Notes: a model not told the origin generated them from the letters alone. Positions 32,776 to 43,985 are shown, counted from the stretch's first letter. The stretch: DNA of 64,000 bases from Muscardinus avellanarius (GCA_963383645.1 OY726565.1:30126034-30190033), one strand, 5' to 3'. Numbers and translations: made by a program.

Positions 32776-33572
32776 GAGACTTCCGGGATGATGGCAACTG
32801 AGAAAAACGGGGCTTAAGAGCCCCACTAACAACCAATCTCCATTACCACAAAATCAGCGCCTTTCATAGCCAGAAAACACCATCACCAGAGAAACAAAAA
32901 AATCACCAGGCTCCAGAGAGAAAGCTGACTGAGAACAGAGCTCAGAGCCACAGAGGAGATACACCAGCCTCACGCCCGAGGACGCGGCAGCAGTGCCATA
33001 CTGCCGGCGGCAACAGCGAGTTCACCAGACGGCTACAGCAAGCCGAGGTGAGCTGCTGCGGAACAGGCAAGCGGGATCTTTCGGCGCAGGGAGCATCTAA
33101 AGCTTCCAGTGGCTGAGCTCAGCACACGCTGCAGGGACTCAGAGTGGAACTCAAAAGCAGAGAAGAAAAAATACGCCAGCCTCATGGCCGAGGGCGGGGC
33201 AGCGGCGCCATATTGCCACCGGCGGCAGCAGAAGTGAATTCACCAAGTCCAGTACAGCTACATCTGCGTACTCAAGAACAGTGAGTCAAATTGCGGGCCA
33301 CAGAGGAGAAATCCCAGTACTGTACTCCCTGGGACTTGACCCAGTGAGGGAGTGGCAGTGGCAGAGATATCACACCATAGGAGAACGTGCAACCTGGCAC
33401 CCCCCATAGTTTAAAGCAGCCTCTATCGACTCCCTGCGTCGGAGACTCTGTGATACAACCCAGTAAAGAAGTAGTGGGGTCTGAGATACTACAGACTCGA
33501 GATCCAGAGCACCTTAAGTAAAGCCATAGTGACCCAGGGAAGAACCCAGAGAAGGCACAAACTTCCTAAATC
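32776..33572 (+). promoter_or_regulatory. LINE-1-type 5' UTR with internal duplication
   Basis: It begins GAGACTTCCGGGATGATGGC, the usual style of a LINE-1 5' end (compare AGATGGCGGC starts), and runs into the ORF1 start at 33573. It is CpG-rich. A block of roughly 85 bp occurs twice, 212 bp apart: CAGCCTCACGCCCGAGGACG at 32965 and CAGCCTCATGGCCGAGGGCG at 33177. Each is followed by GCGGCAGC, GCCATA and a GGCGGC motif then TTCACCA. This points to tandem promoter monomers, as in murine L1. It presumably drove transcription of the element; no activity can be shown from sequence. Confidence 0.7.
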
Positions 33573-34410
33573 ATGAGAAAGAGGAATAACACTGGAGCAA
33601 TGAATGCCCACAACCCCACAACATCAGAACCTGATAAAACAGAAAATCAGAGATTTCTAGAAGATCAAATCAGGAAAATAACTGTAGAAATAATAGAGGT
33701 GCTTCAAAAAGAACTCAGAGAGAGCCAAAAAGAGATAAAGGATGCAATTAATGAAGTAAAGGCTTCAATTCAAAGCACAAACAACAGATTAGACCACATG
33801 GAGAACAGAATCTCGCTCTTAGAAGATGATCATTCCAAAAATGAACGCATAGTTTCTAATCTAGAAAAAAATATCCAACAGCAGGAATCTGACATTGAAG
33901 AAATATGGGCCCATTTTAAGAGAGCTAACCTAAGAATAATTGGAATAGAAGAGGGAAAAGAAAGTGAAACCAAAGGGATCAACAATCTCTTCAAGGAAGT
34001 AATAGCAGTAAAATTTCCAAACATAGAGCAAGAGGTTGATACATAGGTCCAGGAAACTTATAGAACTCCCTTTAGACAGGATCGGAGAAGAGGATCCCCA
34101 TGCCACATAATTGTCAAAATGACCAATGTGGAAGCCAAGCAGAGAATCTTAAAGGCAACAAAAACAAAGGGCCAAGTGACATTCAGAGGCAAACCAATTA
34201 GAATCACTCCAGACTTCCCAAACCAAGTCATGAGAGCCAGAAGGGCTTGGAGTAACATTCCAAACTCTGAAAGAAAACAACTTCCAGCCAAAAATTTTCT
34301 ACCCAGCAAAACTTTCTATCAAATTAGATGGCGAAATAAGAAGCTTCCATGACAAACAGAAACTGAAGGAATTTATGTCTTCAAAACCAGCGCTAGAGAA
34401 AATACTCTAA
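33573..34410 (+). pseudogene. LINE-1 ORF1 (HAL1-like, ORF1-only element)
   Basis: ORF1p is a trimeric RNA-binding protein that coats the element RNA. The start ATG at 33573 opens a 157-codon frame with a Lys/Glu-rich coiled coil (NRLDHMENRISLLEDDHSKN) and the start of the RRM (RANLRIIGIEEGKESETKG). A TAG at 34044 interrupts. The same frame resumes (MTNVEAKQRILKATKTKGQV, then PIRITPDFPNQVMRARRAW). A frameshift near 34260 moves the C-terminal domain (NFQPKIFYPAKLSIKLDGEI) to another frame, ending at TAA 34408. Total length is about 279 codons, somewhat short for L1 ORF1p. No ORF2 follows: within about 200 bases the sequence becomes an older, antisense LINE-1. Either this is an ORF1-only 'half-L1' or its 3' part was lost. 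Confidence 0.8.
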
Positions 34411-34519
34411 GAGATTAACTACAAAGAAGAAATAGGTAACACACACCAGAACCAGAGAAACAAGATTTTCCATCCAACAGACAACTAAGATTGGTTATCT
34501 GTGGAGATTCATTATTTAT

Positions 34520-35195
34520 GTTAGTATTTTACCTATCTCTAAATGGTATTGTTTGCCTTTATTGTTGTTAATTTTTAGGATCTCTAGTTGGAATATTAAT
34601 ATACCTTCAGATATAGCATTTGGAAATATTTTATCCAATTCTATTAGTAACTTTTAACTGTTTACATTGTCTTTGGATATACAATATTTTTTTATTTTTT
34701 GGGGAGTTTGTATACTCTTCTGTTGCCTGTGCCATTGAAATTATATCCAAGAAATCACTGCCAATTTCAATGTTGTGAGGTTTTATGGCCCAGATTTTCT
34801 TCTAAAAGTTTATAGCCTTAAGATTTATATTTAGGTCTTTTATCTATTTTGAGTTAATACTTTTATATAGGATTAGGTAAGGGTCCAATTTTATTCTTTT
34901 CCATGTAATTATTATTTTTCAACAATATTTAGTTAAAAGATTATTATTTCCACCACCAAATGTTCGTGAAAACCTTGTCAAAAAAAACTTGATAATATAG
35001 GGAAGAATTTAGCTCTAGGCTTTTATTTAACTCCATTTGTTTATATATCTGCCTTTAGAACAGTACTACAGTGTTTCAATTATTTTAGCTTTATATGGTT
35101 TGAAATCAGAAAATATGTATCTTCTAGCTTTGTTCTTTTTCAAGATCGTTTTGGGTACCTAGAATCCATATTCCATATTAAGATAGATTTTTTTC
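34520..35195 (-). mobile_element. Old LINE-1 ORF2 fragment
   Basis: The plus strand carries the well-known antisense L1 landmarks GTTGCCTGTGCCATTG, ATATCCAAGAAATCACTGCC, TTTTGAGTTAATACTTTTAT, and ATTAGGTAAGGGTCCAATTT. They are followed by a degraded version of the CACCATTTGTTGAA region and TTTAGCTTTATATGG. No open frame. Much older than the ORF1 element beside it. Confidence 0.75.
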
Positions 35196-35397
35196 TGAAA
35201 AATAAATATATAAATATATGATAGTTTCACCTAAAAAATAGAAAAAAAATATTCTCTGGTAAGAAAGAAAGCAAAAAGAAATATTGAAATGCTATCTTTA
35301 AGTCATCAAAAGCTTGGTATCAGACAAATGAAACTGTTATGTGAGATTATCATTTTTAATTTTGGATAAATTGCTATAATACTAGATGTCAACCACT

Positions 35398-35537
35398 AAG
35401 CCAAGCATGGGAAGGAGGGATGGGGAGAGAATGGGGTGGGGATCGGGTGGGGGCTGACTGGGTGATGTGTGCATGTATATCTACAAAAGTTTGTATCCCA
35501 CTATGATGTATGAATACAGTGCACCAAAAAAAAAAAA
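35398..35537 (+). mobile_element. LINE-1 3' end, 5'-truncated
   Basis: CCAAGCATGGGAAGGAGGGA, a G-rich tract, GTGATGTGTGCATGTATATC, CACTATGATGTATGAATACA, and GTGCACC then A16. It is the sense-strand counterpart of the minus-strand L1 3' ends at 37725 and 38910. Confidence 0.75.
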
Positions 35538-35551
35538 AAAAGACAATGGAG

Positions 35552-35768
35552 AGCTGGGCATGGTGGCGCATACTTGTAATTCTAGTATTTGGGAGGCTGA
35601 GACTGGGGAATTGGTTCGTGGACAGCCACAGCTACTTAGTGAGACCCTCTGCAACTCAGTGAGACCCTGTTTCAAAATAAAGAATAAAAAAATAGGGCAG
35701 AGGGTGTGGCTTGGAGGTCCAATGTCCCAGGGTTCCATCCCCAGACCTGCAAACAAAAGGAAACACAA
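35552..35768 (+). repeat. B1-dID SINE with TSD
   Basis: GAGCTGGGCATGGTGGCGCA, AGCCACAGCTACTTAGTGA, the linker, and GGGCAGAGGGTGTGGC. AAAAGACAATGGAG stands on both sides (35538-35551 and 35769-35782). Confidence 0.95.
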
Positions 35769-35782
35769 CAAAAGACAATGGA

Positions 35783-36003
35783 GCCCGGGTGTGGTGTTGC
35801 ATGCTTGTAATCCCAGTACTTGGGAGGCTGAGACAGGAGGATCCAGGTTCGCGGCCAGCCTCAGCTACTTAGTGAGGCCCTCTGCAACTCAGTGAGAGCC
35901 TATTTCCAAATAAAAAAATAATTTTAAAAATAGGGCTGGGACTGTAGCTCAGAGGTAGAATGCACCTGAGTTCCATCCCCAGGACCACAAAAAAAAAAAA
36001 AAA
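35783..36003 (+). repeat. B1-dID SINE
   Basis: CCCGGGTGTGGTGTTGCATG, CAGCCTCAGCTACTTAGTGA, and GGGCTGGGACTGTAGCTCAG. It inserted directly beside the TSD of the previous SINE. Confidence 0.95.
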
Positions 36004-36009
36004 GGAAAA

Positions 36010-36500
36010 ATAAAACAAAACAGAAAGTCCTATAAAAACACCAGCTTTCCTAGAGCAGGTCGCTGTTTCTTACACCATGACAGTCGGCTTGTGTGTATGA
36101 CTACAATCCAGCACTTGCTCCGATCCTTCTCTTCCTGCTGGCCAAAGAACGGTGCCACAGAGACTTCTGACAGAGGCTCTGACAGCTCGGTGTCTGTGCC
36201 AACTCCTGAAGCTCCTCTTCCATTCCTGGATTTGGTTTCTTATTCCCTACTCCTTGTCTGAATTGTATTATTTGCTGATTATCTGAAGTGTTCTTAAGTT
36301 TAAGAGTTTGTATATTGTTGAATTTACTTGTTTAACCTAAGGTGTTCGATTTGCTAGTATGAAGTGTATTGTATTGATGCCCATTCATTGCTAATTGACT
36401 TTAACAAAGCAGCCACCCAGCATTCAAACCTAGAACTTAGCTTAACTTTACTTAAACAATTTTCCAATAAATTCCTGCGTGAGTGTTGAAAAAAAAAAAA
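36010..36500 (+). mobile_element. Polyadenylated transcript-like insert (LTR-derived or processed RNA)
   Basis: The segment has TATAAAAACACC near 36031, no repeat I recognise through the middle, then CCAATAAATTCCTGCGTGAG at about 36463 followed within 20 bases by an A12 tail. A polyadenylation signal plus A-tail suggests a retroposed RNA. The TATA-like start and the 430-bp spacing to AATAAA also fit an LTR. No reading frame of note. I could not find convincing terminal TG/CA ends. Confidence 0.4.
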
Positions 36501-36807
36501 AGAAAAGTTTCATATGAAGATTCATTCAAAATCCTCTCTTTACTGTGTTCCTGAACCCTAAACTCTGTGATATAACCCTTGCTCAATTCTAGCATATTTC
36601 ACATCTTAAAATACTAGTCTTAAGCCACTTGGTCTTGGACCTTAGAATTCCATAAATATTCTCCTGATCCCTATCTTATGAGACATTCCTAAGATGACGG
36701 AGATAGCATTCTTCTCTGCTACACTGAGTCAAAAAAGGTTAGTTATGGTTGTTCAACACATTTTCTGGTATCTTCTGCAAAGTTTACATCTTCTAGAGAT
36801 AACTGCC

Positions 36808-37022
36808 TCTTTTTTATTTCTTTTTGTGGTACAGGAGATTGAACCCTAGGGCATTCTACCTCTGAGCTAAACCCATAGCCCTTTTTATTTTACGTTGCTG
36901 TTGTTGCTGTTGTTTTGAAACAAGGCCTTACTAGGATGCTGAGAGTCTAAGTTACCGAGGGTGCCCTTGAACTTACCATCCTCCTGTCTCAGCCTCCCAA
37001 GTACTGGAATTACACCACCACA
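36808..37022 (-). repeat. B1-dID SINE
   Basis: GTGGTACAGGAGATTGAACC, CTACCTCTGAGCTAAACCC, a linker holding a TTGCTG repeat, CTCAGCCTCCCAAGTACTGG. Confidence 0.85.
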
Positions 37023-37126
37023 TCAAGCAAATATTTGCTATTTTAATGAGCTTGCCTGGTTTTGAACATGGAGGGGAAAAGGAAGCAGAACAGAATTTTT
37101 GCCTCCTCCAAAAGTACCAGTAGAGC

Positions 37127-37325
37127 CAGGCGTGGTGGCGCACACTTGTAATCCCTGCGCTTGGGAGGCAGAGACAGGAGGATCACGCAGGTTCGAAGCC
37201 ATCCATGCGTGCTGGCTTAGGAGACACTTGTTTCCAAATAAAAATGTAAAAATAGGTCTGGGAGTGTAGCCCGGAGGTAGAAGGGCTTCCAGGAACGCCG
37301 GTACCAAAAAAAATAAAAAATAAAA
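37127..37325 (+). repeat. B1-dID SINE, TCTGGGAG subfamily, with TSD
   Basis: GCCAGGCGTGGTGGCGCACA, CACGCAGGTTCGAAGCCATC, and GGTCTGGGAGTGTAGCCCGG. AAAAGTACCAGTAGA occurs on both sides. Confidence 0.95.
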
Positions 37326-38640
37326 AGTACCAGTAGAAGAGTCACTTGCCTAGTTCTTCAGCTGATGCACTCTTTTGGTCTAAATCTGAAATTAATAAAT
37401 GAGGTAGATGTCATCCATCATTTTAGATAAGTAAGAATTGATGTGGCTAAACACAGGAAGTCCAGGCTTTCAGTTGTATTGTTATCAATCCAGACACAGA
37501 CAACCTTCATGTTTCTGAAGAACTTTAATAAAACTATAATAATTATCTCTACAAATTATATATGAACTATGTTTTAATGTCTACTACATTTTCAATGTGT
37601 ATTTTTGGTGCACTTTAGTCTCACATTATAATGTAGATCTTTGTATACTACATATTTATTTTTAAAACAACTATTATATACTAGACATATTGACTTATTA
37701 AATGTTATATTATTATTTTTATACTTTTACTGGTGCATTATAAAATTACAGACTCACATCATAATGTAGTAAATGGTGATAGTGACATACATGCACACAA
37801 CAGTTGGTGGATTTTCCCCCAGCTCCCTCCCCATTCTCCCCCCACCTTCCCCACACCTGTTATGGAGATTGACATTGGTATTCTCGTTTATGTACATGAT
37901 GTCCATGAAGTGTTACTTTCATTAATTCTCCCTCTACTCTCCTTCCCATAGAACATCTTCCTGACTCCACTGGAATTTCTCCTCCATTATCTGGAGTCCC
38001 TCTTATATCCCAATTACTCCCTAGCTTCCACATATGATAGAAAACATATGCACTTCATTTTCTTTGACTGGCTAATCTCACTTCACATAATGGTCTCCAG
38101 GTCCATCTATTTTCCTGCAAATGACATAATTTTGTTCTTCTTTATTGTTGAATAGAATGTCATGCTCTGTATATCCCATAATTTTGTAATCCATTCATCT
38201 GTTGATGAACACCTTGTTTGGTTCCATAATTTGGCTATTGTGAATTGTGCTGCTATAAATATAGATATCCATATATTATTATAATATTCTTTTTTCAGTA
38301 CCTTTGTAAAGATACCAAGTAGTGGTAAAACTGGATTATATGATGGATTCATTCCCGGTTTTCTGAGGAATCTCCACACTAATCTCCATAGTAGCTGCAC
38401 TAATTTGCAATTCCCCAACAGTGTAAAAGCATTTCAATTTACCCACATCTGCACCAGCGCTTATTGTTGTTTGACTTCTTAATAATTGCAATTTCAATTG
38501 GGATTAAATAGAATCTCAGTATAGTTTTGATTTGCATCTTCCTGATTGCTAATGATGTGGAACATTTTTTCATATATTTATTGGCCATTTGTAACTCTTC
38601 TTTTGTGAAGTGTCTATTTAGTTCACTTGCCCATTTCTTG

Positions 38641-38742
38641 ATTTTTTTTTTTTTTTTTTTTTTTTTTTGGTGGTCCTGGGGTTCCTGGAAGCCCTTCTAC
38701 CTCCGGGCTTCACTCCCAGACCTTTTTTTTTTTTTTTTTTAC
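38641..38742 (-). repeat. dID-half-only SINE fragment
   Basis: T26, then GGTGGTCCTGGGGTTCCTGG, CTACCTCCGGGCTTCACTCC, CAGACC, and a second T-run. Only the right half and the linker are present. It belongs to the TCTGGGAG subfamily and is 5'-truncated at the linker. Confidence 0.85.
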
Positions 38743-38909
38743 TTTTAAGCCTTTACTTAAAAGACTTTGTATATTCTAGATATAAATCCTCTATCAGAAG
38801 AGTAGCTGGCAAGACTCCCTCTTCTGTAGGCTCTTTCTTTAGACTTTTGATGGCTTCTTTTAATGAACAGAAACTTTTTGGCTTAGTGACATCCCATTTA
38901 TTCATTCTT

Positions 38910-39045
38910 TTTTTGTGCATTGTAGTCCTACATCTTAATGGAGTGCAGGATGGTAGAGGCACACATGCACATATCACTCATTTAGCCCTTCACCAATTCC
39001 CACCCCATTCGCTCACTCCTCCCTGCTCATGTTTGGCTTGGTGAC
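38910..39045 (-). mobile_element. Nested LINE-1 3' end with TSD
   Basis: A 136-bp 5'-truncated LINE-1 inserted into the older LINE-1. The plus strand reads GTGCATTGTAGTCCTACATC through TGTTTGGCTTGGTGAC. Direct repeats CATTTATTCATTCTT (38895-38909) and CATTTATTAATTCTT (39046-39060) flank it. Its sequence is close to the LINE-1-like module of the composite elements. Confidence 0.9.
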
Positions 39046-39617
39046 CATTTATTAATTCTTATTTTAATTTCCTGAGCTGTGCGGGGTCTTATTGAAGAAT
39101 TTTGTACTTGTGCCTACATATTGTAGTATACTATGTTCTCCTATAGTAACTTCAAAGTCTTTGGTCTAATTTCCAGATCTTTGGTCAATATCAATTTGAT
39201 TTTTTGCAGGGTAAGAAAGAGGGATTTAATTTTATTTTTCTACAAATAGATATTCAATTTTCCCAACACCATTTGCTGAAAAGGCTGCTTTTCTTTCACA
39301 TATATGTTTGGCATATTTGTCACAAAATCAATTGACTATAAGTATGTGGATTTGTTTCTGTATTTTCTAGTCTATTTAATTGGTCTATGTGTCTGCTTTT
39401 GTGCCAATACCATGCTATTTTTTATTACTGCAGCATAATTTGAAGTCAATTATAGTGATGCCTTCTGCTTGGTTCTTATTGCTAAGAATGGCTCTCATTA
39501 TTCTGGATCTTTTTAGAATAGATCAAATGTTCTATACATTACTTTTTGGCTGATGTTACTTTATGTTTTTAATTATTATTTTAAATCAATTAAATTTTAT
39601 ATAAAAATAATATATAT

Positions 39618-39825
39618 TTGGCCGGGCGTGGTGGTGCACGCTTGCAATCCCAACATTTGGGAGGCTGAGACAGGAGTATTGTGGTTCATGGACAGCCTCA
39701 GCTACTTAGTGAGGCCCTCCACAACTTAGTGAGACCCTGTTTCATAATAAAGAATAAAAAATAGGGCAGGGGGTTAAGCTAGGAGGCCCCTGGGTTCCAT
39801 CCTCAGACCCACAAAAAGTAAAAAT
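39618..39825 (+). repeat. B1-dID SINE
   Basis: GGCCGGGCGTGGTGGTGCAC, CAGCCTCAGCTACTTAGTGA, a linker, and a shortened right half (TTAAGCTAGGAGGCCCCTGG). Confidence 0.9.
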
Positions 39826-39839
39826 AAAAATAGTTATGC

Positions 39840-41172
39840 AACCAATTTTTAGGGCAACCTGTAAAACATAGACTTCTATAATTTAAAGGTACTGAACAAA
39901 AAGTATGAAAAATATAGCAGTGATTTAAACTAAGGTCAAAGACTCTTGCCTCAAATCAGTTGTATGAAGTCTTTGTTTAAAACAGGCTTATTTTTATCAT
40001 ATTTCCTCTAAAACAGTCTTGTAAATTGTCACTTATAGAAACACTTGAGAAAAGTTGTAATTTGTTCCAAGCTAGTAGTGAATAAGGACTTCATTCCTCT
40101 TCCTTTTCATGTACCTTTATGTGAGAAAGCAGCCTCATTAGAAAGTTGTGGAGAACTGGTGGATTTTTTTGTATTTGTTGGAAATGATTTTCATATAAAT
40201 TCAGTAATCATCTCCTGAAATTCATTTGCACAAGGCCTAAGAGTATTACCAAAGTGAAAGTGAGTTCCAACAGCTAATAAAAAAAGTGAGAAGGTCAGTT
40301 TAAGCCAGATTTAGATGTAGAATTAATACAGTGAAAGCAGAATTTAGGCAGATATGATAGGTTATCTCACCAGTGTGTGATGATCTGTGTTCTGATTTTT
40401 TTTTCCAGGAAAACGTCTACAGCAAATGATTTGACTTGTTATTCCATAAAAACTACTCACCATTCTTTATTTTCAGGTTCCTTTATGATATTAATCTTCA
40501 TGAATTAGAATCCACTGTACAAAACTATATCTTTCATACTACATATTGATTGAAATTCCACAGCAAATTTCATAGTCAATTTTATTCAGCTCCTGTGATG
40601 AGAGTGGTCTTGGTGTTCATAAATTTTTCACTTCTCCCTCAATGCAGGTCTTTAGAAGGGAAAGTGGGAAGGACGTGTAAGAGTGCTGAGTACATGGGAG
40701 GTAAGGGAAGTGGTGCTACAGAATACTAATGAGGAAAGGGAAAGGCCTCAAGAAGGAGATTAAAAAACTAAAAACACTCATTATGCCACCTCACAATTGG
40801 CCCAGATTTGGCCCAGCAGGGAATGAATTTTCAGCTCATGAACAATAAGAGTTAATAATAGGAGCTATTTTCAAAATTTTGCTCCATCAACTATGCATAT
40901 CAATAGCTATTAAAAGGAGAACGTTGGCTACCTGTTCTCTTTTCACTAAATATAGAAAAAAATGCATTTTCATGGTAATCTACTACCAAACTGATTTTGA
41001 AAATAGGAAGGCATTTTTCCACTTCCAGAAATTACTCAAATTCTGGCGTCAGTAGCGATTATTCACTGAGATCAAGATTCACAAGCTGAATCTCATTCTA
41101 CATACAAACACATAAAAATTGGGCTGGCAATTCTAAAGCCATCATGGTTTTAAGGTTCTGGATACAGTTTGC
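39840..41172. other. 1.3 kb non-coding DNA
   Basis: No supported gene or repeat. Confidence 0.5.
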
Positions 41173-41385
41173 TTGCCAGGCATGGTTGTGCACGCCTATC
41201 ATCTCAGTATGTGGGAGACTGAGACAAGAGGATCAAAAGTTGGAAGACAGCCTCGGCAACTTAGCAAGATTCTGTTTCCAAATAAAAAATAAAATAGTAC
41301 TGGGCGTGTAGCTTGGAAGTAGAATGCTCCTGGGCTCAATTCCATGAAAACACAAAAACACACAAAACAAAAACAAAAACAGGTT
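41173..41385 (+). repeat. B1-dID SINE
   Basis: TGCCAGGCATGGTTGTGCAC, AGCCTCGGCAACTTAGCAAG, the linker, and GTACTGGGCGTGTAGCTTGG, with an ACAAAA-rich tail. Confidence 0.85.
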
Positions 41386-41429
41386 TTATTCAAAGTAGAC
41401 CTGAAGAGTTTTTTTGGGGGGCGGTGTTT

Positions 41430-41642
41430 GTTTGCTATGGGTAATTTTTTGTTTTAGTTATTTCGGTACTGAGTACTGGGTCCAGGGGCATTCTATCTCC
41501 AAGCTATACCCTAAGAACTTTTAATTTTTATTTTGAAATAGTGTCTCACTAAATTTCTGAGGCTGGCTTCCAATTTGAGGTTGGCCTCAAACCTTCTATC
41601 CTTCTGTCTGAGCCTCCCAAGGCACACACCATTCCTGGCTAT
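41430..41642 (-). repeat. B1-dID SINE, diverged
   Basis: TCGGTACTGAGTACTGGGTC, GGCATTCTATCTCCAAGC, TCTCACTAAATTTCTGAGGC, and GAGCCTCCCAAGGC. Confidence 0.75.
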
Positions 41643-41643
41643 G

Positions 41644-43100
41644 AGGAGTTTTTACAAACCCAACTTCTGCAACTTGACCTGGAGGTGAATCTGGAATTCC
41701 CAGTCTACCTTCATGCTAAACAATTCTCTGAACTGAAACAAAAGGATTTGACATATTATTAGTTTATGTCATCTTTATGCATGTTTTAACCAGAAGACAG
41801 AATTTCCTAAGAGGCATCATTAGACACTAGAGTAGTTATAAAATTCCCATTGGCATGGGATAAAGTAGGTGAGAGTCTGCCTTGAGGCATGACTCAGCAG
41901 TAAACTCCCACTGGATACCAGTCAACAGGAGAGGATTTTGCTGCTCACAGCCATGAACATTTCTACGAAGGATCTTGTCTTTATTTGCACTTTTACTTAA
42001 AGGAGTTGTAAAAATCATAATAAAAAGGACAAGATAAAAATACTCCCCATACTGAGAAGTGGTAACATGCAAAGAAAAAAGAAAGTTAGCTGGATTCTAA
42101 GAAAGCAACTGATGGAGAAAAGAATAGTGGCCAAACGGATGAGCAAGAGACTGGTACAAAAACTTCAAAATGAGCTCACCAAAGCAGAGAGGATGAACAA
42201 GTCCTATTAATGTCTGTACTTCACAGAAATGGAACTGCAGGCTGACCAAGAGCAGGAAGGACTCTGAAACTGAGAGAAAAGCACAGATTTGTAATGTGCA
42301 AGTAAAAAGAGCATACATGGCATTGGCCCCCCAAATCTTCAAAGTTACAGAATAAAGCTTTCAGTGTGCAGATGTTGGCATGAGCCAGTTTGAGACCTCT
42401 CAAAATAAGAAATTCCTGGAAGCAGAGGGAGGAGATTGGTAATGAAAGAGGTAGAGGAATTTTATTAGCCAAGGAAAAGGCTTTCTCCAACTTGGAACTT
42501 CCTTCAGGTTAAGTTTCCATGCCAAAATCTTATTCATGCCAAGGGCTTTTCAAAGAAGTCTGCGGACGAAATGAGAACACCTGTCATGACTATGGGTGAA
42601 CCCTTTTACACAATTTGGCAAAAAGAAATCCTCTTTTTCTGTGGTATAGGCTATAACCAGTCCATACTATAATTATTGAATCACCTGTGTGTAGGAGGCC
42701 TTGTCCATATATATCCTTCTCTTATGACTGAGACCAGCCTGGAGCCTGGTCTGTTTCATTAAATTGTGAGGCCATTCTCTCTTTTTAAGAGCAAGAGAAC
42801 ATGTTTTCTATTTGTATGAAATAGCTGTGGAGACTGACTACAACAAGCTGCAACATCATTGCCCCTCACACCCCTCTGTGGGTCTCCTAGGCTAGGAATA
42901 CAGAGAGCCCCAGAAAGTAACAGGTTAGCAGGGCCTTTTGAAGGGGAAACTTCAAAAGTAAGAAAATTAATCTATTTCTGCCACCTTCTGGGACAAAAAC
43001 TACTTCAGTCACTTACAGCCAAGGCGATATGGCCTAAGCACTTCTATTACCTTAAACCATTTCCCTGCCCCACCCCCAATGGCATAGAATTCACACACTC
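41644..43100. other. 1.45 kb non-coding DNA
   Basis: Minus-strand frames of 78-89 codons at 41836-42490 overlap one another and show no domain. Nothing else recognised. Confidence 0.45.
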
Positions 43101-43102
43101 TG

Positions 43103-43196
43103 GGACTAAGGATGTGGCTCCATGGTACAGTGCTTGTTCAGCATGTGTGAAAGTCTGGGTTCCATCCTAAGCACTACAAATAATAAATAAATTAAT
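43103..43196 (+). repeat. ID SINE monomer
   Basis: GGGACTAAGGATGTGGCTCC, GTACAGTGCTTGTTCAGCAT, GTCTGGGTTCCATCC, and an A/T-rich tail. A full-length stand-alone ID. Confidence 0.75.
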
Positions 43197-43489
43197 TCAC
43201 ATTGATTGACTACAAATCTATAAATTATTCAGTTTGCCTGCCCTTGGGTTTTCTCATTTTTAAAACCTGCTTACTGATTTTCTACATTCCATATTCTAGG
43301 TAAGTTCTCATTTGATGGAAGGGTTCTATGATTTTATCCATTAGAGTTAGCAATAGAAACATGCTAATAAAAAACTGGTAAGAAAATTATTAAAAGAACC
43401 TAGATTTAAAGGATTTTTGAGCTGGCTCAAAAACTAGGAATGGAAGTTAAACATCTAAAAACTACAACTAATATTACAGTACAGAGCCA

Positions 43490-43835
43490 TAATTGACAGA
43501 ATGTATTTGTCCCTTCCCAAAACTCACCTGGGGATACTAGCCCTCCATGTTATAGAGTTAAGAAATGAGGTCTTTGGAAGATGATTGGATCATGAGAGTG
43601 GGACAATACTCAATGGAGTTAGTGCCCTTATAGAAAAAATGCCAGTGAGCTTTTCCCCTCCCTCTCTTTCTACCATGTGAGAATATGATGAGAAGATGGT
43701 CTGTAACTCAGGAGGCAGCCCTCACCAGAACTGAACAATGAGGACACCTGCTCTTAGACTTCCTGCCCCCAGAACCGTGAAAAAATTAATTTCTGCTTTT
43801 TTATAAGCCATTCCATTTATGATATTATTCAAAAA
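43490..43835 (+). mobile_element. MaLR-type LTR (MST/MLT-like), old
   Basis: Ordered landmarks: CAAAACTCACCTGGGGATAC, AAATGAGGTCTTTGGAAGAT, GTTAGTGCCCTTATAGAAAA, TCTTTCTACCATGTGAGAAT, AGGCAGCCCTCACCAGAACT, TAGACTTCCTGCCCCCAGAA, CCGTGAAAAAATTAATTTCT. They match the MaLR LTR layout, including the degenerated polyadenylation region at the end. Non-coding and very old. Confidence 0.65.
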
Positions 43836-43864
43836 ATGAATTCTCTCACTTAATATATCATGCA

Positions 43865-43985
43865 AAACCACAAGCCAAAGAAAGAGATACTATTATAATC
43901 TTTATAGATAAGCAAACTAAGTCAGAAAGAGGCTGACTTGGACTAGATCACAAAACTAGCTCATAGTGAAGTTATGATCTGAAAT
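43865..43985 (-). repeat. MIR fragment
   Basis: TCTTTATAGATAAGCAAACT, AAGTCAGAAAGAGGCTGACT, and CACAAAACTAGCTCATAGTG follow the antisense MIR 3' half. Confidence 0.6.

Larger units (their letters stand above)
37725..39540 (-). pseudogene. LINE-1 3' part: ORF2 C-terminus and 3' UTR, decayed
   Basis: The 3' UTR lies at 37725-38090 (GGTGCATTATAAAATTACAG, then a pyrimidine tract which is the purine tract of the sense strand). The ORF2 C-terminal frame at 38107-38418 contains NCKLVQLLWRLVWRFLRK, PLLGIFTKV and IKKNKIMSFAG, the usual end of L1 ORF2p. Upstream sense sequence runs to about 39540 with landmarks such as CAACACCATTTGCTGAAAAG and TTGGTCTATGTGTCTGC (antisense). It is interrupted by a SINE fragment (38641-38742) and a nested L1 3' end (38910-39045). 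Frames are broken throughout, and the 5' truncation is usual for L1. It resembles the large element at 57.9-64 kb but is older. Confidence 0.85.

Noticed and set aside
32764..36512. AAAGAAAAGTTT flanking 32776-36498 as a TSD of one large insertion
   Set aside because: The repeat is short and A-rich, and the interval includes an older antisense LINE-1, an L1 3' end and two SINEs with their own TSD. A single insertion is unlikely.
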